A stretch of DNA of 54,888 nt, taken from the NCBI GenBank assembly GCA_017520425.1, contig JAFXFO010000029.1, positions 1 to 54,888 of the forward strand, written 5' to 3'. A program made the position numbers and the translations under genes. Origin of the DNA: Lachnospiraceae bacterium. GTDB lineage: Bacteria > Bacillota > Clostridia > Lachnospirales > Lachnospiraceae. The notes beneath the pieces were generated by a model. That model ran no database searches and was not told the origin of the DNA. It worked only from the letters and a program-made list of their open reading frames with translations. Of this stretch, positions 8,282 to 17,287 are shown one piece after another (the stretch's first letter is position 1; each line of letters starts with the position of its first letter).

Positions 8282-9262
8282 TCAAGCTCCGAATACGCTC
8301 ATAATCAGGATTTCCACGCTCATCACATCATTCATTCTGCCGGTTTTTACAGCTTCCTCTGCCTCCACACATTGGGCCACCGCCTCCTTCAACTGTGCAG
8401 TCTTAAACTTGCCTGCCTGGGTGGCATATTTTCCTAATGCAAAGGGCGGCACTCCTATGGCAGAAGCCATGTCCTTATTGCCATAGCCCTTATTCTTCAT
8501 AGCCTTGACCTGTAACAATATATTGCACTGTCTGGCTATCAGGAATAAAATACGCATGGGCGGCTCCTTCAATGCCAATAATTCATAATACAGCTCCAGG
8601 GCCTTCTTTTGCTTCTTATCCGCTATGGCGTCCACCATATCAAAGATGTGGCTGGTCACTCTGGTGGTGCAGATGGTTTCCACATCCGCCGGCTCCACCA
8701 CTTCCTTATCCATACAGAAGCATATCAGCTTCTCCAGCTCTCCGTGGATATTCTCCATATCCGTACCGGTCTTGCTTAAGAATAACTGTACCGTGCTTTC
8801 GGTGACCTTCTTTCCTTCCTTGGCCAAAAGACCTGCCACCCAGCGTTTGAGAGTATTCTCATCCTGGGTTTCAAATTCCACCACACAGCCCTTGGACTGG
8901 ATGGCCTTGTACAGCTTACTTCGCTTATCAATCTCGGACTCCACAAAGACAAGAACCGTGGTCTCGTTCTGGCTTCCCAAATACTCCGCCAGCTGTTCCC
9001 CTCCGGATTTTAACAAACCGCTGTCTTCCAGGAAGATCACCTTCCGGTCCGCAAAGAAGGGCATGGTCTCCGCCAAATCAATGACCTCGCCCACGGAGAT
9101 ACCCTTTCCTTCAAACATATGATTATTCATATTGTCATCGGGCGCACAAAGTGCCTTTTTCAGCTTATCCTTATATTGTTTTTTCAGGTACCGTTCCTCC
9201 CCGTACAGCAAATATACAGGTTGATAAGTTCCGGTCTTTATATCATTGTTTATCCGTTGCAT
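8282..9262 (-). CDS. holA: DNA polymerase III delta subunit
   Basis: The 326-residue clamp-loader delta subunit, which opens the beta sliding clamp during loading. The N-terminus PVYLLYGEERYLKKQY, the FADRKVIFLEDSGLL segment, the central DMENIHGELEKLICF and the C-terminal collar AIADKKQKKALELYYELLALKEPPMRIL are characteristic. The ATG at 9262 (AGGACAGGG upstream) starts at the conserved N-terminus. The frame stays open to 9346 into comEC, but that extension is not conserved-looking. It follows comEC on the same strand with a 71-base gap, the common comEC-holA order in Firmicutes. Confidence 0.93.
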   Translation of the reverse strand: MQRINNDIKTGTYQPVYLLYGEERYLKKQYKDKLKKALCAPDDNMNNHMFEGKGISVGEVIDLAETMPFFADRKVIFLEDSGLLKSGGEQLAEYLGSQNETTVLVFVESEIDKRSKLYKAIQSKGCVVEFETQDENTLKRWVAGLLAKEGKKVTESTVQLFLSKTGTDMENIHGELEKLICFCMDKEVVEPADVETICTTRVTSHIFDMVDAIADKKQKKALELYYELLALKEPPMRILFLIARQCNILLQVKAMKNKGYGNKDMASAIGVPPFALGKYATQAGKFKTAQLKEAVAQCVEAEEAVKTGRMNDVMSVEILIMSVFGA

Positions 9263-9333
9263 GATACCCTGTCCTTCACATTTCTTTCTACTTACCAATA
9301 TAACGTATTCCTCAAAAATCTGCAACGTATTCT

Positions 9334-11559
9334 TCAATAACCCCATGCAATTTTTCCCTTCGTATCTATCGTAATCTGACCATACTCAGGTGTGGTCATA
9401 ATCCTGCAACCGGTCTGCTTCAGCCTTTCCAAAGTTTCTGTGTGGGGATGTCCGTAGGAATTCTTTCTGCCACAGGAAATGACTGCCAGTCTTGGTCGTA
9501 TCTGCCCTAACAGCTCCTTGGATGTACTGCTTGAGGAACCGTGATGGGCCACCTTCAGCACATCCACACCCGATATACTTTGCCTTTTTAGCCCCTCTAA
9601 CAGCCTTTCTTCGCCGGCTTCCTCCACATCTCCGGTCAACAGCATCTTAAAATCCCCTGCTTGTAACAGATAACAGGCACTGCCATCATTGCTCTCCCCC
9701 TGAAAATCCTTAGCCGGATGCAGACATTTCAGCGAAAAGTCCTGATGTGTCCATACATTACCTTTTTGTACCGTTTGTAGTTCTATTCTCTCTCCCGTTT
9801 CTATGGATTTAAGCTTCTCGGAGAAAGCTCCCTCCTGTCCCGAGGGTATATATAGTGTCTTAACCATTACGTCCCCTCCCTGCAGCATCTGCAGGACACC
9901 GTTCACATGGTCCGTATCCACATGGGACAGAAACACACCATCCAGCTTCCCGATTCCATGATATTGCAAAAAGGGGACTATCACCTTTTCTCCCACGTCC
10001 GCCCTGCTGTTGCTTCCTCCGTCAAACAAATAATTCCCGCCCCCTTTCGTTTGCAACACAATACACTCTCCCTGCCCTACATCCAGACAGTATATCCTTG
10101 TCCTACCGGGAAGGGGTATCAGCAAAAGTATCAGCGCCACAACCGTACAACCCAGGAACACTTTTTTCTGCCCCTTCTTCCACCAAAATACAGGCACCAG
10201 TAAAAACAGGTAGTACAATAGAATACGCCACATATCCGGCCGGCCCAGTAACAACGTATGACCGGGCAGCTTTTCAAAAAGTTTGCAAAGCCATTCAAAC
10301 CAACTAAAAATCCCTACCTCTATCGGACTTAAGAATCCCAATACAGGAAACACCATGCCCAACAGCCCTACTATCATAACCACACTCATAAAGGGAATTA
10401 CAAGAAGATTCAAGAAAACAGAATAGACCGGAATCTGATAAAAGAAAAAGAATTGAATCGGAAGCGTAAACAGCGTCACAGAAAGACTGACAGAGATTCC
10501 GCTCACTCCTCCCTCCAATGCTTTTTTCATAAGTACCATCCACCCGGGTTGCCCGGCTCTCTTTCGGAACATACCGGCAGGTAGCTGCAGAATCGGTCCC
10601 AGTAGCCCTATGCCGCAGACAGAAGCAAAGGAAAGCAAAAAACCGCTGTGATAGGAAAGCAGCGGATTCTCCGTAAGCATGGTCACCGCCAGCACACCCA
10701 TAGCCGTCAGCATGTCATAGCTTTTTCCCCAGACCTCTCCCAACATACGAATCAGATACATGCCGATGGCCCTGCAGGCGGATACTCCAAACCCGGTCAT
10801 GATACCATACAGCAATATTACGATTCCTCCCAATATTGCTGCCGGCACTATGGGCATGGTAAGTCGTCTCAGCAATTGATAGAAACCCATGCCAAGTAAG
10901 GTAATGTGAAGTCCGGAAATACTAAGAATATGTACAATGCCGTTAGCCTGGTACAAATCCCTGATTTCCCGGTCCAGTCCGCTTCCGTCTCCCAGAAGCA
11001 TCTTAGCCAGAATGGATGCCTCCTTTTCCGGAAAGGCCCGGTACAGATTCCCAAGCAAATATTGCCGTAATTGGTACAACCCTTCCCGGACGGGCCAACG
11101 CTTCGCATCTGTCTTAAGAATACGCACCTCCTTCAAGGTAGCACCGATTCCTTCTATGGCGTAATAATTTGCGGCATCAAACTCCCCATCGTTGGTAGCA
11201 TGGGAAAAGGCCTGCAAAACACCTTCCGCCATAATTTGACAGCCCAATGGCGGAATCAGGCCCCATTCTTTACACACCTCTGCAGGTACATCACATATGA
11301 TATTTTTCAGGGTATTATTTCTTTGATTTTCAGAAAGCTTCGATTGGTCTGAAAAAGTAATAGATTTTAAATAGAAACGTATTTTTTCTTCACCGTAACT
11401 GATACGGTATTCTTTTTGGTACACCTGTCCTGTCAGGATTACATAATCCCCCTCCCCCACCGTATCAGAAACGGTCCGGGGAAGAGGATGCATAAGCTTG
11501 GTCCAAAGCGCCAGCAGTACAAACAGGCAGATGCAACCGCACAAAAGTGGTCTTCGCAT
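9334..11559 (-). CDS. comEC: ComEC/Rec2 DNA uptake channel
   Basis: The 741-residue membrane channel that carries single-stranded DNA into the cell during transformation. An N-terminal helix is followed by an extracytoplasmic DUF4131/OB-type region (residues about 40-180). The multi-spanning competence domain starts with GLDREIRDLYQANGIVHILS and SGLHITLLG. From about residue 485 comes a metallo-beta-lactamase domain (YCLDVGQGECIVL, HVDTDHVNG as HxDxDH, and VAHHGSSSSTS). The protein has full length and both domains, so it appears functional. It is followed by holA and preceded by the GerMN lipoprotein, with comEA further upstream. Confidence 0.94.
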   Translation of the reverse strand: MRRPLLCGCICLFVLLALWTKLMHPLPRTVSDTVGEGDYVILTGQVYQKEYRISYGEEKIRFYLKSITFSDQSKLSENQRNNTLKNIICDVPAEVCKEWGLIPPLGCQIMAEGVLQAFSHATNDGEFDAANYYAIEGIGATLKEVRILKTDAKRWPVREGLYQLRQYLLGNLYRAFPEKEASILAKMLLGDGSGLDREIRDLYQANGIVHILSISGLHITLLGMGFYQLLRRLTMPIVPAAILGGIVILLYGIMTGFGVSACRAIGMYLIRMLGEVWGKSYDMLTAMGVLAVTMLTENPLLSYHSGFLLSFASVCGIGLLGPILQLPAGMFRKRAGQPGWMVLMKKALEGGVSGISVSLSVTLFTLPIQFFFFYQIPVYSVFLNLLVIPFMSVVMIVGLLGMVFPVLGFLSPIEVGIFSWFEWLCKLFEKLPGHTLLLGRPDMWRILLYYLFLLVPVFWWKKGQKKVFLGCTVVALILLLIPLPGRTRIYCLDVGQGECIVLQTKGGGNYLFDGGSNSRADVGEKVIVPFLQYHGIGKLDGVFLSHVDTDHVNGVLQMLQGGDVMVKTLYIPSGQEGAFSEKLKSIETGERIELQTVQKGNVWTHQDFSLKCLHPAKDFQGESNDGSACYLLQAGDFKMLLTGDVEEAGEERLLEGLKRQSISGVDVLKVAHHGSSSSTSKELLGQIRPRLAVISCGRKNSYGHPHTETLERLKQTGCRIMTTPEYGQITIDTKGKIAWGY

Positions 11560-11577
11560 TGTTATCCGCCCTTCTGC

Positions 11578-12492
11578 TTAATTTTCCACCAGGTCCAGAT
11601 TGCGTTCAAAATATGTAGTAAAACTATATTTTTCTCGATAAGTTCCCGAGGTGTCTCCGTTGATGGAAATCTGCACCTTATTTACATTCGTAAGCTCCAC
11701 CAGCGAGTTGGTTATGGAGAAAATCGTCACCTCCGGTGTCACCGTATAGATCTGGCTTAAAAAGTTTTCATCCAGATTTACGTAACATACTCCGTCCTTT
11801 ACCGTAACATTTGCCACCTTGGTGGCCGGATTGATGGTAGGGTAAACCGCTTCACTGTTTGGTCCCTTAATAAGCTCCTCCACAATCAGTTTCTCCAAAG
11901 AAATATTGGTATTATATTCCTTGGTTCTGGTTACCTGTACCAGCTTATCCCCCGTCTCGTTGGCAAAATACAGCTTTAGCTTTACCTCCTCGTAGGTATT
12001 AATCTCCTTACCATCGTTTTCGATAAAATGATATGCATTCATCCAGCCCACCAAATTGCCCAAGCTGTCAAAAAGCTGCTCATTATTTACTCGGATAGCC
12101 ACAAAGTTGACCGCAGGATGTGCTGTCAGGGTACGTACCAGTGCCGCTCTGACCAACACCTCCTGGATGGTATTGAGTTCTTTGTATTTTTCGTCCACAT
12201 TGATTAAAAGCTTTCCGTTTTCCAGCTGATAATCCAATATTTGAAAGCCCATAGCCAATGGGGCTTTGTATTCATTCTTAGGGGATGGTGTAGCCATAGC
12301 CCGCAAAATTTCTTCAATCTGTGCCTTTGTTTCCTTTTCCTGTAAGGGATACTGATGCATTTCAACCTTCGTCTCTGACTTACTTACATAGTAAATGGGG
12401 AAAAGATTCTCTTCCGGTTCCTCTCCGGCTCCGCAGCCTGCAAGATTAAAAACCAATAAGAATACACATAAAAGAAGCAACCATTTTCTCAT
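11578..12492 (-). CDS. GerMN-domain lipoprotein
   Basis: A 304-residue secreted lipoprotein. The signal peptide MRKWLLLLCVFLLVFNLAGC has a clear lipobox with cysteine at residue 20. Two GerMN-type repeats are visible: LLINVDEKYKELNTIQEVLVRAALVRTL region at about 85-160, and CYVNLDENFLS with a preceding LEKLIVEELIKGPNSE at about 195-290. GerMN domains occur in GerM and in LpqB-type proteins linked to sensor kinases. The ATG at 12492 lies after AGGAAGG and overlaps the end of the preceding kinase gene by the non-coding extension only. Its place directly after a two-component pair fits a sensory accessory role. Confidence 0.87.
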   Translation of the reverse strand: MRKWLLLLCVFLLVFNLAGCGAGEEPEENLFPIYYVSKSETKVEMHQYPLQEKETKAQIEEILRAMATPSPKNEYKAPLAMGFQILDYQLENGKLLINVDEKYKELNTIQEVLVRAALVRTLTAHPAVNFVAIRVNNEQLFDSLGNLVGWMNAYHFIENDGKEINTYEEVKLKLYFANETGDKLVQVTRTKEYNTNISLEKLIVEELIKGPNSEAVYPTINPATKVANVTVKDGVCYVNLDENFLSQIYTVTPEVTIFSITNSLVELTNVNKVQISINGDTSGTYREKYSFTTYFERNLDLVEN

Positions 12493-12505
12493 ATCTTCTT
12501 CCTTC

Positions 12506-14005
12506 CTACTGTGCAATATAATTTAAGGGTATCTTCACTAAAAAGCAACTTCCCTCTCCTTCCGTACTGGTCACGGTAATAAACCCCCTATGCGCCAATA
12601 CTGCATTCTTGGAAATGGCGAGTCCCAATCCGGTACCTCCGATTTCCCTGGAGTGGGATTTGTCCACTCGATAAAAACGTTCGTATATCTGAGTCAATGA
12701 CTCCTCCGGGATGCCGATACCGGAATCACTTACCTCAAAGGTGAAATACTGGTGGTCCGCATCCACTACCACCTTTACCCAGCCATGCTCTTTGTTGTAC
12801 TTTATGGCATTTTCCACCAGATTGGACATAATCAGGGTCATCTTCACCTCATCCACCTCTGCAATCACGGGACGGATACTTTCAAACACCACTTCCACAT
12901 CCAGCTTTCTGGCAATGGGACGCAGTCGTTTCAAAATCAGTTCTGCCAGCTCGTTAATATCTACTGCCGTGATATTTAACTCCGATGTGGTCTTGTCCAT
13001 CTTTACCAGTGCCAGCAAATCTGTAATAATACGATTCTCTCTGTCGATTTCCGATACAATATCCTCTAAGAACTCCCGATAAAGCTCCGCCGGTGCATTA
13101 TCCTGCATCAAAAGCGAATCTGCCAATACCTTCATGGAGGTAAGGGGCGTCTTTAACTCATGGGAGACATTGGATACAAACTCTTGCCTGGAATCATCCA
13201 GTACCTTCATCCTTTGCAGTAACTGATTGAAAGCATCCACAATATGCACGGTTTCTGCCAGATCGGGTACTGAAATAGGTTCATTGGAGTATCCCGCCTG
13301 TACCTCATTAATGGCCTTTGTAACACGTTCAAAGGGTCCGGAAAGGATACCTGAAAGAATGAACGCAATCCCCACAATGATGATAATCATAATAGTCTCC
13401 AAAATGATCGCCTTACGGCTCAGCACCTCCATGGTACCCACAATATAGCTGTTGGACATACTGGTAAGCATAACACCCTTTACTTTGGATGCACCGGCAC
13501 TTCCCTCGGTCACATTACCTTCCGCATCTGTAACGGTCTCATTGCTCTTATTATCAACAATGGGCGTGGTCATCTCTATATAACCATTCTCCGCATCATA
13601 TTTGGCCACACTTTCCCCAAGGAAACACTTTATTACTTCCTCGGAAATAATAGTCTTTCCCTCACTGATTCCGTATGTATCTTTAATAATCTTGAAATTG
13701 CCGTTGATGATAAGCACTCTGCCATCATATAGATTGGACAGCATATCCAGCTCCGCACTGATTACGTTGGAGGAGGGGCTGTTCAGATAGTCTTCGTTCA
13801 GCAAATGGTCCGCCACAATCTTCAGCTGATTCTGGACCGTCAGGGTTCTTTGTTCCACCGCACGCTCCTCATAATTACGCATGATACCCTGACGCATCAG
13901 AATACTGGGGATAATCCCCACCAGCAGAATCATCAAAAAGATTCTGGACCGCAAGCTTCGAAAACTGATATATTGATATAGAAAACCAAATAACTTTTTA
14001 ATCAT
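12506..14005 (-). CDS. Membrane sensor histidine kinase (HAMP-HisKA-HATPase)
   Basis: A 499-residue class I kinase. One membrane helix at about residues 20-40, an extracytoplasmic sensor region of about 150 residues, and a second helix near 195-220 lead into a HAMP linker. The H-box FVSNVSHELKTPLTS has its histidine near residue 285. The N-box NLVENAIKYN, G1 DSGIGIPEE, the F-box RFYRVDKSHS and G2 GTGLGLAIS are all intact. The layout is like WalK/VicK but no cytoplasmic PAS domain is obvious. It follows its response regulator by 14 bases and overlaps no other gene. The stop lies 13 bases before the GerMN lipoprotein start. Confidence 0.9.
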   Translation of the reverse strand: MIKKLFGFLYQYISFRSLRSRIFLMILLVGIIPSILMRQGIMRNYEERAVEQRTLTVQNQLKIVADHLLNEDYLNSPSSNVISAELDMLSNLYDGRVLIINGNFKIIKDTYGISEGKTIISEEVIKCFLGESVAKYDAENGYIEMTTPIVDNKSNETVTDAEGNVTEGSAGASKVKGVMLTSMSNSYIVGTMEVLSRKAIILETIMIIIIVGIAFILSGILSGPFERVTKAINEVQAGYSNEPISVPDLAETVHIVDAFNQLLQRMKVLDDSRQEFVSNVSHELKTPLTSMKVLADSLLMQDNAPAELYREFLEDIVSEIDRENRIITDLLALVKMDKTTSELNITAVDINELAELILKRLRPIARKLDVEVVFESIRPVIAEVDEVKMTLIMSNLVENAIKYNKEHGWVKVVVDADHQYFTFEVSDSGIGIPEESLTQIYERFYRVDKSHSREIGGTGLGLAISKNAVLAHRGFITVTSTEGEGSCFLVKIPLNYIAQ

Positions 14006-14019
14006 CTTGTTCTTCTTCC

Positions 14020-14709
14020 CTATTCATTGAGGAAATAATATCCTACTCCCCATTTGGTATGAACATATTTAGGCTCACTGGGATTCTCTTCGATTTTTTC
14101 CCGAAGTCTCCGGATATGAACATCCACAGTCCGTACATCACCCGGATAATCCTCGCCCCAAACCAGCTTCAGCAGCTCATCCCTGCTGTATACCTTGTCC
14201 GGATTCAGCATCAAAAGCTCTAACACTTCAAATTCCTTGGCTGTCAGGCCCATCTCCTTGCCGCCGATATAACAACGTCTGCCATCACACTCCAAACGCA
14301 CATTTCCGCTGATAACATCCTTTGTTTTTGCAGCTGTCTTGCCGGAATCCGTACGACGCATAATTGCCTTAATACGTGCTTTTACTTCTAAAATATTAAA
14401 GGGCTTTGTGATATAATCATCCGCACCGTATTCCAGTCCCAGTATCTTGTCCATATCATCATCCTTTGCAGTCAGCATGATAATAGGCACATTGGAAAAC
14501 TCGCGAATCTGCTGGCATACTTCAAAGCCGGTCAACTTGGGTAACATAACATCCAAGAGGATAATGTCATACCGGTTATTCTTTGCATATTCCAAAGCTT
14601 CTTCTCCGTCATATGCACAATCCACCTGCATATCATCCTGCTCCAGACTGAAACGGATTCCTTTTACTATCAGTTTCTCATCATCCACAACCAATGCTCT
14701 TTTTGCCAC
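14020..14709 (-). CDS. OmpR/PhoB-family response regulator
   Basis: 229 residues. The receiver domain has acidic residues in LVVDDEK, phosphoacceptor Asp in IILLDVMLP near residue 53, Thr in IIMLTAK and Lys in DYITKPF. The winged-helix effector domain (about 130-229) contains LTAKEFEVLELLMLNPDKV and RTVDVHIRRLREKIE. It resembles WalR/YycF, but the usual walH, walI and walJ neighbours are absent, so orthology is uncertain. It pairs with the downstream kinase, and both sit between comEA and comEC. Confidence 0.92.
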   Translation of the reverse strand: MAKRALVVDDEKLIVKGIRFSLEQDDMQVDCAYDGEEALEYAKNNRYDIILLDVMLPKLTGFEVCQQIREFSNVPIIMLTAKDDDMDKILGLEYGADDYITKPFNILEVKARIKAIMRRTDSGKTAAKTKDVISGNVRLECDGRRCYIGGKEMGLTAKEFEVLELLMLNPDKVYSRDELLKLVWGEDYPGDVRTVDVHIRRLREKIEENPSEPKYVHTKWGVGYYFLNE

Positions 14710-14729
14710 TTTATTTTCTCACTTTCCTG

Positions 14730-15302
14730 TTATTTTACACATATTTTATCTGCGATTTTTTCATACAAACTCAGCTTTATCCCCGGCACCTTCATAATAT
14801 CTTCAGCCGTTTCAAAAGGACCGTTCTTCTCCCGATAGGCAATAATATCAGCCGCCTTACTTTCTCCGATACCGGACAGCTCACACAATCTGTCCGAGGT
14901 GGCTGTATTAATGTTTATCAGGCTTTGGGCTTGCTCCTGAGATTCCCACTGCAGGACCTCTTCTCGGGTGGGGACATAAATTTTTTCCCCGTCATCCAGT
15001 CTCCCCGCCAGATTCAGATAAGTCTCATCCGCATCCGCTGTCATACCGCCTGCCAAAGCAATGACATCCACCACTCTGCTGTCTGCATCCACTTCTATCA
15101 CTCCGGGCATGCTCACCGCTCCGCAGACATATACCAATATCTTTTCCTGCCCTGTGACTTGCACACTGTCTGCCGGTTGCCCGTTATATGTAGTTTCGCC
15201 GGCTGTATCCAACTCAAAAGAAATCTCTCTCTTTTCATCACAACCGCCGAACATTATAAGGCTTCCTGTCAAAAGCAGGATGCCCATTTTACTGTATTTC
15301 AT
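14730..15302 (-). CDS. comEA: ComEA-type DNA-binding competence protein (lipoprotein form)
   Basis: 190 residues. An N-terminal hydrophobic segment ends in MFGGC, a plausible lipobox. A SLBB-type domain follows (ILVYVCGAVSMPGVIEV, then VDVIALAGGMTADAD). The C-terminus carries the double helix-hairpin-helix: ININTATSDRLCELSGIG and PGIKLSLYEKIADKI. ComEA binds double-stranded DNA at the cell surface and hands it to ComEC. Two adjacent ATGs (15305, 15302) are possible; AAGGA is better spaced for 15302. It begins the block comEA-regulator-kinase-GerMN-comEC-holA, with its own promoter. Confidence 0.9.
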   Translation of the reverse strand: MKYSKMGILLLTGSLIMFGGCDEKREISFELDTAGETTYNGQPADSVQVTGQEKILVYVCGAVSMPGVIEVDADSRVVDVIALAGGMTADADETYLNLAGRLDDGEKIYVPTREEVLQWESQEQAQSLININTATSDRLCELSGIGESKAADIIAYREKNGPFETAEDIMKVPGIKLSLYEKIADKICVK

Positions 15303-15356
15303 CATAGTTCCTTTCCCCAACGGTAATCGGAATGCCTCTCTATGTTGATAAATACT

Positions 15357-15385
15357 ATTGTAAATTAGTTGTTAATAAACTGCAA
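15357..15385 (-). promoter_or_regulatory. Sigma-A promoter of the comEA block
   Basis: -35 TTGCAG (15380-15385), a 17-base spacer and -10 TACAAT (15357-15362) on the minus strand, about 55 bases before the comEA start. Confidence 0.55.
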
Positions 15386-15402
15386 GTAGGTTTTTTGCTT
15401 TT

Positions 15403-15834
15403 CTACCTCCATTTAAAAATCACTATCCCGGCAATGGCCACCAACATACCAATGGCTTTTCTCCATTCCCAAGGTTGCTTTTCTACTCCGAACATACCAA
15501 ACAGTTCAATCACATATGCCACCGCCAGCTGTGCAATAACAATCAACATTACTGCTTTTGCAGGCCCCAGACTTTCCATGCTTTTGATAACCGTATAGGT
15601 GATAAAAGCACCGATAGCACCACCCAGAAGCATATATTTCGGCTCCACCTTAAAGGGCGCCATCAGTGAACTCCTGTCCGTAATAAACCATGCTCCCAGG
15701 CATACACACAGGGCTGTAAACTGCACTATGATACTTGCAGTCCAAACGCTTGAACTTTTTGTGACACCGGTATTAAAAACCCCCTGAATACTCATCAGTG
15801 CACCGGATATTAATGCAATAAAAATACCAATCAT
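15403..15834 (-). CDS. DMT-family transporter, YdcZ type (DUF606)
   Basis: 143 residues with about five hydrophobic helices (IGIFIALISGALMSIQGVFN, then TASIIVQFTALCVCLGAWF, then LLGGAIGAFITYTVI). It matches the half-size YdcZ/DUF606 branch of the drug/metabolite transporter superfamily, which usually works as a dimer. The ATG at 15834 has AAAGGAG upstream and starts at the family N-terminus, so the longer frame to 15891 is rejected. The substrate is unknown. It follows the solute-binding protein gene by about 70 bases on the same strand. Confidence 0.85.
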   Translation of the reverse strand: MIGIFIALISGALMSIQGVFNTGVTKSSSVWTASIIVQFTALCVCLGAWFITDRSSLMAPFKVEPKYMLLGGAIGAFITYTVIKSMESLGPAKAVMLIVIAQLAVAYVIELFGMFGVEKQPWEWRKAIGMLVAIAGIVIFKWR

Positions 15835-15906
15835 GGGATACTCCTTTATCATTCTTTGCTGATAGTAATAGAATATCCCGCTGATTGGCAAAATATGTGT
15901 ACAAAT

Positions 15907-17271
15907 TTAGTTTGTTGCTGTCAATTGGGAATGAATACGTTCTGACATTTCATCCACCAGTTTTGTTACATCGCCACCGTTCCACACCTTGGAAAACAAC
16001 ACTTCCAGCTGCAACCAATAATTGCCGGTTTCTACCATCTTAGGCAGGGAGATACTGCTTTCATACTGTGCACGATAAACATTCAATATTTTATCATTCT
16101 GGTTTACAAACTGATAAGAAGCAACACGTCCGCTCTTTTCATAAAGCAGGGTGGTATATTCCGTGGTCAGATATGCTGCAAACTGCTCTGCCAGCTCCCT
16201 ATTGGGAGAATAACCGTTAATGGCAACTGCCTGGGTCACGGAGAGGGAACGTCCCTTCAAATCCTCACCCGGATCCGGCAAAAGTGCCACCTGGTACTCC
16301 ACAGCTGTCAGTCCTTCTTCTTTCGCCTGATTGAGAGTAGTCACTGCATCCGTGGTGGCTATGGTAAATACGATTTTACCCTCCATAAATTCCTGAAGTA
16401 CGGACTCATATGAGACCTTGTCCGGCTCTATATAAAAGAACTGATTGAGTGCCTTATATACCTCTAAACATTTTTTGGCCTGTTCATTATTGATATCCAG
16501 CTTATCCTTACTGTCACCGGTGTCTCCGCCCATAAGCATATAATTGCCTACGAAATAATAATTGTAAAAGATATCCGACACATCCCACTTGAAAATGGAT
16601 TCCACTGTTTCCGGAGGGTCAAAGGTATCTGCCATACTTAAAATATCATCAATGGTTTTCGGAACTGCCTGTGCCATAATCTCATCCGCACGACTCTGCA
16701 ATTCCTCCTGGGTGGCTTCTCTTTCTGCCTCTTCCGCTTCCTTCGCGACCTGCTGCAACGCCCATTGCTTCAGATAATCCTCATTGTACAGCAATACCGC
16801 AGTTTCATAATACAAAGGATATGCTACATATTTTCCCTGATAAGTCACCGCATCCAGTGCTGTCTGCGGAAAATGAATGGTACTCATTCTTTTGGAAACA
16901 TCCTCTACAGGTGTTGCTAAACCGGCCTTATATGCCTTTTCCAGAGAATCATTACTAATCAGATAGGCATCCGGCATATGTTCCTCATAAAGTGTGGCCT
17001 GGTTAATTGCCTCCAAATATCTGCTTTCCGAAACCAACTGAGGAAGTACTCTCACCTTATATTTCTCTCCGTACATAACGGCAGCACTATTAATATAATC
17101 CGACATGCTTTCGTCATTGTACCAGAAATATATAGTCTCTTTCTTCTTGCTAAACATGGAGAAGAAACCATCCTCACCATCACCGGAATTTTCCAAATCC
17201 GCACCGTAGAATGTAACTGCCAATAATATCACAACTGCCAGAATCGCTAAAAGCTTTTTTCTTAAATGCAT
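15907..17271 (-). CDS. Extracellular solute-binding protein (family 1), orphan
   Basis: 454 residues. A basic start and a hydrophobic signal segment (residues 4-22) give secretion or membrane anchoring; no lipobox cysteine is seen. The mature part has the fold signature of family 1 binding proteins of sugar ABC importers (IYFWYNDESMSDYINSAAV, YEEHMPDAYLISND, FMEGKIVFTIATTDAV, VAINGYSPNRELAEQFAAYL). No permease or ATPase gene is nearby. It starts 16 bases after argD with AAAGGT upstream, so it may be transcribed with the arginine operon. The ligand cannot be assigned. Confidence 0.85.
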   Translation of the reverse strand: MHLRKKLLAILAVVILLAVTFYGADLENSGDGEDGFFSMFSKKKETIYFWYNDESMSDYINSAAVMYGEKYKVRVLPQLVSESRYLEAINQATLYEEHMPDAYLISNDSLEKAYKAGLATPVEDVSKRMSTIHFPQTALDAVTYQGKYVAYPLYYETAVLLYNEDYLKQWALQQVAKEAEEAEREATQEELQSRADEIMAQAVPKTIDDILSMADTFDPPETVESIFKWDVSDIFYNYYFVGNYMLMGGDTGDSKDKLDINNEQAKKCLEVYKALNQFFYIEPDKVSYESVLQEFMEGKIVFTIATTDAVTTLNQAKEEGLTAVEYQVALLPDPGEDLKGRSLSVTQAVAINGYSPNRELAEQFAAYLTTEYTTLLYEKSGRVASYQFVNQNDKILNVYRAQYESSISLPKMVETGNYWLQLEVLFSKVWNGGDVTKLVDEMSERIHSQLTATN

Positions 17272-17287
17272 ACTTTACCTTTCTATA

